Below, in pieces: positions 24,897 through 32,171 of a DNA stretch of 39,819 nt. The notes below the pieces were generated by a model. That model was not told the DNA's origin, ran no database searches, and saw only the letters and a program-made list of their open reading frames with translations. The DNA comes from an uncultured Bdellovibrionales bacterium (GTDB taxonomy: Bacteria > Bdellovibrionota > Bdellovibrionia > Bdellovibrionales > UBA1609), in NCBI GenBank assembly GCA_938001965.1, contig CALLBC010000114.1, forward strand, positions 1 through 39,819, in the 5' to 3' direction. The position numbers and the translations under genes are program-made. Within the stretch, counting starts at the first letter, position 1; every line of letters starts with the position of its first letter.

Positions 24897-25199
24897 TCAA
24901 ACTTTATAATTATGATCCTCAGTTATTCTAATTACTTTTACTATTAATTTATTGTTTCTAACCTTATAAATTATTCTTCCCGCGGGGCTAAATGAAGAGG
25001 ATCTATAACCCTGCCACTTTCCGCTTAAAGCATGATCTTTCCATCCTTTATTTTTTTTCAAGCTCTCTGGACCAAAATCTTCTACGTCCTTAATCCAATC
25101 TTGAATAATTTTAATCTCGTAAAGATTAATAAGACCCTTCTTTTTCTTTAGTTTAAAGTCCTTTTCTACATTTTTTAAGTCGACAATCCATTGTCCCAT
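24897..25199 (-). CDS. RelE/HigB-superfamily toxin
   Basis: A 100-residue basic protein with the RelE/ParE-superfamily layout. There is an N-terminal strand-helix and a long helix ending in DWIKDVEDFGPESL. The core HALSGKWQGYRSSSFSPAGR is followed by IIYKVRNNKLIVKVIRITED and a terminal HNYKV. Members with these traits cleave mRNA on the ribosome. It precedes its antitoxin gene, as in HigBA. Together the two would act as an addiction module that stabilises the plasmid; a phage-defence role is also possible. Confidence 0.85.
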   Translation of the reverse strand: MGQWIVDLKNVEKDFKLKKKKGLINLYEIKIIQDWIKDVEDFGPESLKKNKGWKDHALSGKWQGYRSSSFSPAGRIIYKVRNNKLIVKVIRITEDHNYKV

Positions 25200-25654
25200 A
25201 TAATTAGCTCCAAAATATATATTTAGTAAAATTGGCGCTGGCTTAAAGTCTTAGCTTTTGTTCTGTTGCCTAGGTCGAAGAAATAAAATCACCAAAAGTT
25301 ATTAAAAATAATAACATTTATTCTATTAAATGTAAAGCCCAAATTAAGACTCTTGGGGTGATATCTCCATAGCTCAAAAAAGGGGGTATTTTGATGCCTA
25401 CTTTACATATTTTTGAAATTTAAAATAATTAAATAATTTTGGTTATGATAACTATCTTTATCTTAATCAAAAAAGGTATATCCAGCCCTACCTCAAACCA
25501 AAAAATAACAAAGTCTAGAGTTTCGTTTTCTTTCGTTTTTACTTTGGCTAATTTATTCACTTACTTTATAATTTTACTAAATTATGAGAATTTATTTGTT
25601 TTTAACAGATATTATGTTCCGTTAACTGATTTTATCGACAAGGATGTGAGATAA
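25200..25654. other. Non-coding region with a perfect hairpin
   Basis: 455 AT-rich bases between the divergent toxin gene and the 25655 gene. ACATTTA/TAAATGT (25314-25320 with 25327-25333) is a perfect stem with a six-base loop. The toxin promoter must lie near 25200-25260. A 71-codon frame at 25439-25654 has no ribosome binding site and I do not accept it. The ribosome binding site AAGGATG for the next gene is at its right end. Confidence 0.4.
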
Positions 25655-26251
25655 GTGTTCGATCAAAAAAAACAGGCCAACAAAAAATATAACGACCACC
25701 TAGACCGACTCATTAAAAAATCTAAAGAAACTGAAATTAGTCGTGTTAAGAAAAAAAACAACAAATCAAATGGTCTTTCAAGAGCCACCCACTTTTCACA
25801 ATACCCTACCGTCACTTTTTATGACCCGCTTAGGCCTGAGTTTTCAAGGGTTTCTTGCCCCGACCTTAATTTATTTGAAAGTATTGGGGTAAAAGAGTTT
25901 AAAATGGGTGACGGCTTAATTGCCGCAGAAGCCATAGCTAAAAAAAAGTTATTATTTAAAATGAAAGCGCATATTGAGGCCAGAAAAAAAGCCTCTATTC
26001 CCTACCCTGAGATTAGCCTCATTAAAGAACTAGTAACTAAAAAATCTAAAAATAAAGGGACTGAGATTCCTATCAAACTTGTATCTAAAATTGTTGGTGT
26101 CAGTGAACAGTCCGTCCGCAAACGCTGTAATAAAGGGCTAATCCCCCACTCACGTGGTAAAGGCGTTAAGCGATATTTTTATTTAGAAGAGATTTTACCG
26201 CTTGCTTGCGAAGCTTATAAAAAAAGTCATCCAGAGTTGTTTAAACCCTAA
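25655..26251 (+). CDS. Putative DNA-binding protein with a C-terminal helix-turn-helix
   Basis: A 198-residue basic protein starting with GTG, with AAGGATG upstream. The N-terminal third is lysine-rich and probably disordered. The C-terminal 70 residues (VSKIVGVSEQSVRKRCNKGL, then IPHSRGKGVKRYFYLEEILP) look like a MerR/excisionase-type helix-turn-helix followed by a wing. It is convergent with the probable replication gene. A role in replication control or partition is plausible from position, but I do not recognise the family. Confidence 0.6.
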   Translation: MFDQKKQANKKYNDHLDRLIKKSKETEISRVKKKNNKSNGLSRATHFSQYPTVTFYDPLRPEFSRVSCPDLNLFESIGVKEFKMGDGLIAAEAIAKKKLLFKMKAHIEARKKASIPYPEISLIKELVTKKSKNKGTEIPIKLVSKIVGVSEQSVRKRCNKGLIPHSRGKGVKRYFYLEEILPLACEAYKKSHPELFKP

Positions 26252-26359
26252 TGATCTAGTTTTTTTACAGCTTTAATTGAAGATTCAATTTGATCAAAAC
26301 GCTCAATGTTAAACTTTTGTTGCTCATTGAACTGACTTTTTAATTTCATCATTCATAGC

Positions 26360-28114
26360 TTATTTACCTTCATTTTCATTAAAATTAGTTTCAAAATAAC
26401 CCTGTAACTGAATATCCTGTAGTTTGCTCCCTTCAGAAATTAAATTACTTGGAGGAACATAGTTATTAATTTGATCCTGGGTAAGCCCTTCCTTCCAGCT
26501 ATTAAACTTTTTAAGTAACGCAATTTCAGCTTTTTGTTTTTCTAATTCATCTAATAACCTCTTCCTTTCTGCAAGCTCTTTAAGCATATTTTGTTCTTCG
26601 CTTATATAAGCCTCAGATACGTACTGGTTCGATTTTTTCAAAATACCTACAATCATATTAAGTTTACCAAATCCTGCTCTTACAGAGCCATTTTGCAAGT
26701 CTAAGGCATAATGGTTAAGCGACTCCTGAAGAGAATTCATATCTAATTTATACTGTGGGATAATTTGTCTTAAATGAGATTCATTAAAACCAACATTTAA
26801 AACTTCTTCTGGAATCTCGATTTGGTTAAGCAGGCTATCTAGGTCATTCTCATTTATAGTAGTAGTATTTTTTAAATTAAAATTATTACTACTACTATGA
26901 GGAGCTGAACCCTTTTCTAGACCCCTTTCTGAACCCCTATTGTGCTCTTTATGTGCTCCTATTGTGCTCTTATTATTCAAGTTTTCTTTAGCTTGATTAT
27001 GGTTTGAATATAAAATTTTAGTGTATAGTTCCTCTGAAATAGTAAACTTAAGCCAGCCTGAGCGGCCTCTTTTACTACCGCTTCTTGCTAAAAATCCTTT
27101 ATCAACAACCCTTTTAATAACAGTTTTCAAGGTGTTACCTTTAATTTCAAGAGCTTGGGTTATATAAGATCGACTAAGCTTTGAGCTTTCTAGGCCGCCC
27201 TGTAATACGCAGTTTGAGTGGATAAACATTAGAAGTCTAAGCTCTAGCCCCCCAAGTACCTCATAATCAGCCCTCAATGTTCTGTGCTCTAATTGTGCTC
27301 CAATTAAATCTAAGCTTGTACCCTTTTTAGCACCCTTATTGTGCTCTAAATAAGAGTTTTGATTTACACTTTCGTGCTCTAATTGTGCTCTAACTAACTC
27401 CTTGTGCTCTTTATGTGCTCTAATTGTGCTCTGTTTTTCTTTTACATGTTTATTTTTACTTAATGGCTTAGAGTTATATTCGTGCTCTAATTGTGCTCTT
27501 ATTAGGGTGTCTGAAAGCTCTTTGATTTCACTATTTTCGTGCTCTAATTGTGCTCTAATTGAGAGAGTCTCTTTATTTGCTTCTTGTGCTCTAATTGTAC
27601 TCTTATTCTCCGTTAAAAAGCTGCCTTTACTATTTTCAAGTTCATTCTCGTGCTCTAATTGTGCTCCAATTGTGCTCCCTGTTACGGATGCGACTTCAGT
27701 ATTTTTGTGCTCTAATTGTGCTCTTAATAATTTATTATCTACACAATCATCTTGTGCTCCAATTGTGCTCTTATTTTTATTAAATGTTTCATTCTTATTA
27801 CTCTTAGGCTCTTTATTTCTGTGCTCTAATTGTGCTCCAATTGTGCTCTTTTTAAAGCTAATTTCCCCAGCAGTAGTTTTATCCTTGGTAAGGGTAGGGT
27901 TTCTATTTTTGTTTGATGATGAGCTTTCTGGGGGCTCTATGACCTTGTCAATATTAGAAGAACCATTTACCTCTAAACTAGACTGCTTGTTAGTAACCTG
28001 TTGCTCAGGCTCATCCCAAGGCTTCGGTCGCTTTTTCTTTTTGACCCTTTTATTAAGTTTTTTTGCGAGCTTATCAGAGACTGGACTCTGTATAAACTTT
28101 TCATCTAAAGCCAT
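26360..28114 (-). CDS. Probable replication initiator carrying an internal iteron array
   Basis: A 584-residue protein. Residues 1-85 are basic and low in complexity. Residues 88-278 are dominated by repeats of the type IGAQLEH and IRAQLEH, encoded by 11-bp-spaced DNA iterons. Residues about 280-375 form a winged-helix domain (GGLELRLLMFIHSNCVL, SRSYITQALEIKGNTLKTVI, RSGWLKFTISEEL). Then comes another iteron-coded patch (residues 381-391), a helical region and a coiled coil (MLKELAERKRLLDELEKQKA). It lies four bases after parA and no other replication gene is visible, so it is the best initiator candidate. A lambda O-like plan, with the origin inside the initiator gene, would fit. A ParB-like centromere-binding role is the main alternative. 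Confidence 0.6.
   Translation of the reverse strand: MALDEKFIQSPVSDKLAKKLNKRVKKKKRPKPWDEPEQQVTNKQSSLEVNGSSNIDKVIEPPESSSSNKNRNPTLTKDKTTAGEISFKKSTIGAQLEHRNKEPKSNKNETFNKNKSTIGAQDDCVDNKLLRAQLEHKNTEVASVTGSTIGAQLEHENELENSKGSFLTENKSTIRAQEANKETLSIRAQLEHENSEIKELSDTLIRAQLEHEYNSKPLSKNKHVKEKQSTIRAHKEHKELVRAQLEHESVNQNSYLEHNKGAKKGTSLDLIGAQLEHRTLRADYEVLGGLELRLLMFIHSNCVLQGGLESSKLSRSYITQALEIKGNTLKTVIKRVVDKGFLARSGSKRGRSGWLKFTISEELYTKILYSNHNQAKENLNNKSTIGAHKEHNRGSERGLEKGSAPHSSSNNFNLKNTTTINENDLDSLLNQIEIPEEVLNVGFNESHLRQIIPQYKLDMNSLQESLNHYALDLQNGSVRAGFGKLNMIVGILKKSNQYVSEAYISEEQNMLKELAERKRLLDELEKQKAEIALLKKFNSWKEGLTQDQINNYVPPSNLISEGSKLQDIQLQGYFETNFNENEGK
26942..27848. repeat. Iteron array inside a coding sequence
   Basis: The hexamer GTGCTC followed by a spacer such as TAATT recurs with starts exactly 11 bp apart in twelve clusters of one to three copies. 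First bases are 26942, 26953, 26964; 27284, 27295; 27341; 27374, 27385; 27404, 27415, 27426; 27482, 27493; 27539, 27550; 27586 and a variant GTACTC at 27597; 27650, 27661, 27672; 27707, 27718; 27754, 27765; 27821, 27832, 27843. That makes 26 exact copies and one variant. Because 11 is not a multiple of three, neighbouring copies are read in different frames, so the DNA word is what is conserved. A near-consensus DnaA box, TTATCTACA, lies at 27735-27743. Confidence 0.9.
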
Positions 28115-28118
28115 AGCT

Positions 28119-29204
28119 TTACCTTCTTGCTAAATTGTCAGAGCTTTCTGATGTAACTTTATCTTCGATTGAAACATCATCATCATCAATAAACTCAACT
28201 AACTTTTGGAACTCTATAAATACTTGTATTAGATCAGCATAAGTTGCTGAAGTGGGTGAGTACTCAGCAATAGATTTATGAATTTGCTGAGCTTCATCAA
28301 ACACAACAGACTCTTTGAGAGCAGTTCTCGAGCAAATATCCGAATATTGAGTTTCATATACGGTTCTTACTTGTCGACTTAATTTTGAGCTTTTAAGAAG
28401 GGTAGGGATAATAAACTTTTGTGCGTCAGTATGGCCATCCTCTTCAAATTCATTAAGCATATTAAAAAATACTCGCGAGATTTTTAAAGTTGAAGAATTA
28501 CATGCCAATGGTGATAAAATTATATCAGATATATAAAGTACAGAGTTTACAGTTCTGTTCCATGCGGGGTTGCAATCAAAAACAATATAATCATATTTAG
28601 ATAATGATTTTGATTGTAAAATCTTTTTCATAGCAAGCAATGGATTAGGGTGACTAGAAATTAGACTTTCAAAGGCTGCCAGCCCTGCGTTTTCAGGAAT
28701 GTAGTGGAGTAAATCATTTAATTCAGTACTTTTTATAACTTCATCAATTTTTTTATCACCCTTAAGACATTCATATAAACCGTCGTTATACAAGTCGTCT
28801 AAATCATCAGGTAATTGCTCTAATTCTGCGCGCGCCCCCAACAAAGAAGTAATAGTCTCCTGTGAGTCTAAACCAATAACAAGTGTCTTAAGGTTGTGTA
28901 AAGATAATGTTCTGGCAAAATTAAATGCTAAAGGAGTTTTTCCTGTGCCCCCTTTTTGTGTATAAAAAGTAACAATCTTCTGCTCTTTAGGTTTTTTAAA
29001 AAAACCTAGTTTCTCACCAATCTGAGGTAGATCTGAAAGTTCCCAGTATCTAAAGGTCGAGCTCTTACCACGCGCCCCGCGCTTCGCTTTGGGTATCTTA
29101 CCCTCATTTTCCATTTTAATTAGTCCAGCTCTAGTTATATTCTTTCCAAACATATTTAAAACATTATTAACTGTAAATTGATTGCTAGTATTAGTTCCAG
29201 ACAT
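28119..29204 (-). CDS. parA: ParA-family partition ATPase with N-terminal DNA-binding domain
   Basis: A 361-residue plasmid-type ParA. Residues 8-65 look like a MerR-type helix-turn-helix (FTVNNVLNMFGKNITRAGLI, FRYWELSDL), as in the long autoregulatory ParA proteins. The deviant Walker A motif KGGTGKT is at 84-90, preceded by IVTFYTQ. LVIGLDSQ follows, and DYIVFDCNPAWN forms the Walker A'/B region. The start ATG has AGGGGG five bases upstream. It is followed after four bases by the iteron-bearing gene. No classical parB is seen, so the partner is probably the next gene or the protein at 25655. It likely represses its own promoter at the GTATAC palindromes upstream. Confidence 0.9.
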   Translation of the reverse strand: MSGTNTSNQFTVNNVLNMFGKNITRAGLIKMENEGKIPKAKRGARGKSSTFRYWELSDLPQIGEKLGFFKKPKEQKIVTFYTQKGGTGKTPLAFNFARTLSLHNLKTLVIGLDSQETITSLLGARAELEQLPDDLDDLYNDGLYECLKGDKKIDEVIKSTELNDLLHYIPENAGLAAFESLISSHPNPLLAMKKILQSKSLSKYDYIVFDCNPAWNRTVNSVLYISDIILSPLACNSSTLKISRVFFNMLNEFEEDGHTDAQKFIIPTLLKSSKLSRQVRTVYETQYSDICSRTALKESVVFDEAQQIHKSIAEYSPTSATYADLIQVFIEFQKLVEFIDDDDVSIEDKVTSESSDNLARR

Positions 29205-29436
29205 ATAGGCCCCCTATGTATACATCAAAGTATATATTTTAAGTGTTAAACGTATACGAGCAACATTCAATACTTTTTTATCAATATCTGCAGTAAAGTA
29301 TGAATTAGTGACTATTGTCTAGTTTAAGGTGCTATTTTCTAAGTTTTTAATGAGGTTCAAAGATTATACAGTCTCATATCAAATAGGGAAGAGTTTATGG
29401 TTCATAACTCATTTTTGATTGAAATAATCAAATAAA
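29205..29436. promoter_or_regulatory. parA promoter region with GTATAC palindromes
   Basis: ATGTATACAT (29216-29225) and CGTATACG (29251-29258) are perfect palindromes sharing GTATAC. Their centres are 34 bases apart, directly upstream of the parA ribosome binding site. ParA proteins with an N-terminal DNA-binding domain usually bind such sites to control their operon. The rest, up to 29436, shows no gene and nothing further that I recognise. Confidence 0.45.
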
Positions 29437-29468
29437 CAAAAAAAGGCCCACGTTAAAAATTGTGGGCC
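29437..29468 (-). terminator. Rho-independent terminator after the secreted-protein gene
   Basis: GGCCCAC (29445-29451) pairs with GTGGGCC (29462-29468) around a ten-base loop. On the minus strand the stem is followed by seven T, 46 bases after the stop of the gene ending at 29514. This is a textbook terminator for that operon. Confidence 0.85.
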
Positions 29469-29513
29469 GTATTAGAGTAATGCTGATTAGGTTAGCATTA
29501 CCAAAGTTACTTT

Positions 29514-29981
29514 TTAAGGATTAATAATTAAATCACTAGACACATCTTGCCACTGGATTGAGCTATTTGTTTCTAGTGCTCTTTTAAACTCAATTTCAAT
29601 GTTCGCTGAGCTTTGTTCGACTTTAATTGCTCTAACCTTATCTTGGCCTATATCGTAAGATAATGTGTTTAATATTTTTACTTCAATAGGAGAAGCTACA
29701 GCTTTTATATCGTCAATAAGTTGAGATGCATTGCTATATTTAATTTTATCAATAGCGAGACTGTCTTTATCTATTTTTAGTTTAATTATTGAGTTGTTTT
29801 TCAATGCTCCATTTAGTAACCAATCTTCACTTAGATTAGAAATTACTAATGGTCCAGTTCCAGCTCCATTATCTGCTGTTAGTAAGTTTCCCCTAAGCGG
29901 TCCAGTCCCTGTTCCGTTAGCCAAGACTAGTGATGATGTTAATAGAGTAAATGATATAATTGAATAGAATTTAAATTTCAC
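29514..29981 (-). CDS. Secreted protein with GTGTGPL repeats
   Basis: A 155-residue protein with a clear signal peptide (MKFKFYSIISFTLLTSSLVLA). Just after it come two short repeats, NGTGTGPLRGN and NGAGTGPLVIS. The rest is a mixed alpha/beta sequence without a known domain (KLKIDKDSLAIDKIKYSNAS, then SPIEVKILNTLSY). It starts with GTG after the strong ribosome binding site AAGGAGG and overlaps the upstream regulator by 11 bases, so it belongs to a three-gene operon. A secreted product controlled by the two upstream regulator halves is the natural reading; its function is unknown. Confidence 0.7.
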   Translation of the reverse strand: MKFKFYSIISFTLLTSSLVLANGTGTGPLRGNLLTADNGAGTGPLVISNLSEDWLLNGALKNNSIIKLKIDKDSLAIDKIKYSNASQLIDDIKAVASPIEVKILNTLSYDIGQDKVRAIKVEQSSANIEIEFKRALETNSSIQWQDVSSDLIINP

Positions 29982-30585
29982 TTAAAACCTCCTTATCCAA
30001 GCTGCATGTAGATAGGCTAATGTAATGTACCTTATCGTTATTTTCGATTTTTTTTGTTTTTTTCTTTAAATTATTAATTTTTACAAAACACTCGTTAACA
30101 ATGGACTTAAACTCTTTGTCTGAATCAGGTGTGCTATAGACTGACAAGACATTAACCGAAGATAAACCAGCCTTAGCTGTTTTCTTTAAATCTTTAATTG
30201 CGACGTCAGTGACAGTCTTTGCAATAGGTTCTAATATTTTGGTTAGAGTGTCGTTGTTATGGCCCCAGAACACATTTTTATTATCTTTATTGTATTTAAA
30301 ACTCCCATCAGAGCCGATTTCAATTAGCTTATCTTCTATTGCCTTAAACATCCATCGATCTAAGTATTTTGCATATAGATTATTTTGTTCTTTTAGTTTT
30401 TCAATCTCTCCAAGGTTACTAATTAAGCCTGCCTTGATTGCATCATGAAAGAAATAAATAAACGGGACTTCAAGATCTTTAGCATTAGAGGGAGTATACC
30501 CTTCAAACTGAACCTTTTCATCTTCGTAAACTCGATCTTTTGGTTTATTTATACTGTGAGCCAGCTTTTTTTCCGTCTCTAGCAC
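29971..30585 (-). CDS. Regulator, C-terminal half (TIGR02147/DUF4423-like)
   Basis: A 204-residue protein. From about residue 40 (FIYFFHDAIKAGLISNLGEI) to the end (FKSIVNECFVKINNLKKKTK, then DKVHYISLSTCSL) it follows the layout of DUF4423. There, a winged-helix-like part is followed by a domain ending in a regulator-specific helix and a final strand such as YQLNISLFPL. In typical TIGR02147 proteins this half is fused to a DNA-binding N-terminus; here that part seems to be a separate gene, 30601-31134. The start is GTG 30585 with AAGGGGG upstream. Similarity is judged by pattern, so confidence is moderate. Confidence 0.5.
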   Translation of the reverse strand: MLETEKKLAHSINKPKDRVYEDEKVQFEGYTPSNAKDLEVPFIYFFHDAIKAGLISNLGEIEKLKEQNNLYAKYLDRWMFKAIEDKLIEIGSDGSFKYNKDNKNVFWGHNNDTLTKILEPIAKTVTDVAIKDLKKTAKAGLSSVNVLSVYSTPDSDKEFKSIVNECFVKINNLKKKTKKIENNDKVHYISLSTCSLDKEVLSEI

Positions 30586-30600
30586 ATCTTCCCCCTTTGT

Positions 30601-31134
30601 TTAGTTAACCATTTTTTCTAAGTAATTGTAATTGTTAGTAAGTGTTTCACCTTTTGGCGGGTCTAATACTTTATACACCTGTATTGTTTTTAATAAGTCT
30701 TTAGCTAGTATTTTTTTTAATTGTATAGGAAATTTGTCATATGTATCGGCAACTTGTTGCGCCTCCATAGATAAGGTGCCTTCAGAGAACTCATCCGATA
30801 TTAATTTAGTGCTTAAATCCTGTAAGATGTTATTACAAGTACTTAAGTCAGCTCCGCTAGAAGATGATATACTATCTTTGGCTCGAAGTAAGATGGCTTG
30901 TAGTTTTTGATTGGGGTTTAGTTTTAATTTTGAAATTAAATCAACCCATGAGTCTAAGCCAATATTAAAAGCCTTAACATACTGATTATTTCTGTCTTTT
31001 TTAACAACCCTTGAAATTGTAGATGAGGAAACTATGCTATCAATCGCAGATTCAAAAGACTTCATAGAGTGTTTGTGAAGCTTTATATAGTTATCCAGAA
31101 ACTCACGATGACATGAAAAGTAAGATATATTCAT
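30601..31134 (-). CDS. Regulator, N-terminal half (TIGR02147-like)
   Basis: A 177-residue protein. Its first 90 residues (CHREFLDNYIKLHKHSMKSF, then ESAIDSIVSSSTISRVVKKD, ending NQKLQAILLRAKD) mirror the opening of TIGR02147 proteins: a YRDFL-type start, a helix-turn-helix with SS-x-x-L, then a helix ending in LL. The later part is helical with no family that I know. It has AGGGG before its ATG and lies 15 bases before the next gene, so the two halves are co-translated. It is divergent from the conjugation block and could repress or activate it. Confidence 0.45.
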   Translation of the reverse strand: MNISYFSCHREFLDNYIKLHKHSMKSFESAIDSIVSSSTISRVVKKDRNNQYVKAFNIGLDSWVDLISKLKLNPNQKLQAILLRAKDSISSSSGADLSTCNNILQDLSTKLISDEFSEGTLSMEAQQVADTYDKFPIQLKKILAKDLLKTIQVYKVLDPPKGETLTNNYNYLEKMVN

Positions 31135-31530
31135 TATTTTCCCCTAATGCTAGTTAATTCATTTTTGACTCACAGTCAAAGGCTGTCTCTTTATTTTGAT
31201 TATATGGAGTGTTAAGGGGGAAGCGACTATTAAATTAGATCTGGTGAGTCATAGCCTATAAATGAAACGCCAGAGCTGACAGGATTCACTTAAGGTATAT
31301 ATTTCGTATTGCATAAATGAAACACAAGTTTCTGGTTAAAAAAAATTTAGATATTTTAAGAAGTAAGCTAGGGTTCAAGCATAAAGAAGACCCATTCTTG
31401 GAATACATTTGATTGCAGTCAAATGAAAGAATGAGCCTTAGACAACATTGATCGTCTATTTATGGCTTATAGCAAATGTATTGTTTATTTCAAGTGATCG
31501 GTCCGAAATTAAATTTATCGGAGGAAATAA
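31135..31530. promoter_or_regulatory. Divergent control region ahead of the conjugation block
   Basis: 396 bases without a gene, between the regulator operon and the first gene of the transfer block. Seen here are: TTGAC/GTCAA at 31165-31179; an 11-bp direct repeat ATAAATGAAAC at 31258-31268 and 31313-31323; a nested hairpin in which CATTCTT/AAGAATG (31393-31399 with 31427-31433) encloses CATTTGA/TCAAATG (31406-31412 with 31419-31425); and TAGAC/GTCTA at 31439-31458. This is the natural place for the main transfer promoter and its operators, and possibly oriT. Confidence 0.5.
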
Positions 31531-32118
31531 ATGAGTTTAAACAAAAAAGGTATGCAGCTTGCTTCATTTGGTTTGCCTATGCATGAAAAGAACGCATTAT
31601 CGATTCAAAAACCAACAGAAGATAAAAGTAAAGGTAAAATATTTAACCTCAGTCGATTGCAGCTATTATTAGATAGTGGAGAGTCATACTTGTATTCTGG
31701 TTTAAGCATTCAGGAGAAACCTAAGCAATGGTTGTATGATAAACTTGAGAGTTCTTTTATTGTGATTGGTTATAATAAAGATGGCAAAGTCATACTTGAA
31801 AAAAACACAAATAGTTATCTGATGTCATTTTTAAAAATATTTAATATTGCGAGGAATCAGTATCTGAACAAAAAAGAAGTAGATGTGTTGGCGCCAATAT
31901 ACCCATATGGCAACACGCCACTTAATAAAATACTAGAGCCAAATATTGTTAGGTTGATAAAGTTAGAGAAAAAATTATACGCTGATTTACCAATTGCAGA
32001 TAAAGAAAATATTTACAGCTTTTACCTAGAAGCAACAAGTATTATCTGTGAAAGCCTAGGCTTAGCAGACCCAATCACTATCATGAGCTATGAATCAAAC
32101 TTAGAAACAGTCCATTAA
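31531..32118 (+). CDS. Hypothetical protein, first gene of the conjugation block
   Basis: A 195-residue soluble protein of unknown family, with ATG after GGAGGAAATAA. Residues 45-195 align over their whole length with the 161-residue protein at 15844-16329. Shared positions include GE-YL, the YPY/YPF pair, L-x-x-IL-x-P, LE, FYL, IIC, LG and the terminal VH. The first 45 residues are extra and rich in polar residues. It is separated from the coupling-protein gene by two perfect hairpins, so it may be more strongly expressed than the genes after it. Its leading position suggests a regulator or recipient-recognition role, which is inference. Confidence 0.65.
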   Translation: MSLNKKGMQLASFGLPMHEKNALSIQKPTEDKSKGKIFNLSRLQLLLDSGESYLYSGLSIQEKPKQWLYDKLESSFIVIGYNKDGKVILEKNTNSYLMSFLKIFNIARNQYLNKKEVDVLAPIYPYGNTPLNKILEPNIVRLIKLEKKLYADLPIADKENIYSFYLEATSIICESLGLADPITIMSYESNLETVH

Positions 32119-32158
32119 TTATGAATTAATGGAATTAAAACTATCGAGATTACTCGAT
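32111..32158 (+). promoter_or_regulatory. Tandem hairpins between the first gene and the coupling-protein gene
   Basis: TCCATTAATT/AATTAATGGA (32111-32120 with 32124-32133) is a perfect 10-bp stem with a three-base loop that covers the stop codon of the first gene. ATCGAG/CTCGAT (32143-32148 with 32153-32158) is a second perfect stem with a four-base loop. Neither is followed by a T run. They suggest RNA processing, transcript stabilisation or attenuation rather than plain termination. Confidence 0.5.
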
Positions 32159-32171
32159 CGAAGGGATAATT

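Noticed and set aside
25439-25654. 71-codon ORF with a hydrophobic stretch
   Set aside because: No ribosome binding site, very AT-rich composition, and it ends exactly where the well-initiated 25655 gene begins.
26248-26352. 34-codon minus-strand ORF after the iteron-bearing gene
   Set aside because: Too short, weak ribosome binding site, and it overlaps the stop of the convergent gene; it could be real but cannot be supported.
26942-27848. CRISPR array
   Set aside because: The repeat unit is only 11 bp with a 6-bp core, clusters hold one to three copies, spacing is irregular and the region is a continuous coding sequence. No cas genes are present.
27402-28133. Plus-strand 243-codon ORF with CSNCALI/CSNCAPIVL repeats
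   Set aside because: It is the antisense reading of the iteron-bearing gene; its repeats are a by-product of the DNA iterons, and it has no ribosome binding site.
31300-31330. Xer recombination site (ATTTCGTAT... similarity to pdif)
   Set aside because: Only one arm is suggestive; the second arm does not match.
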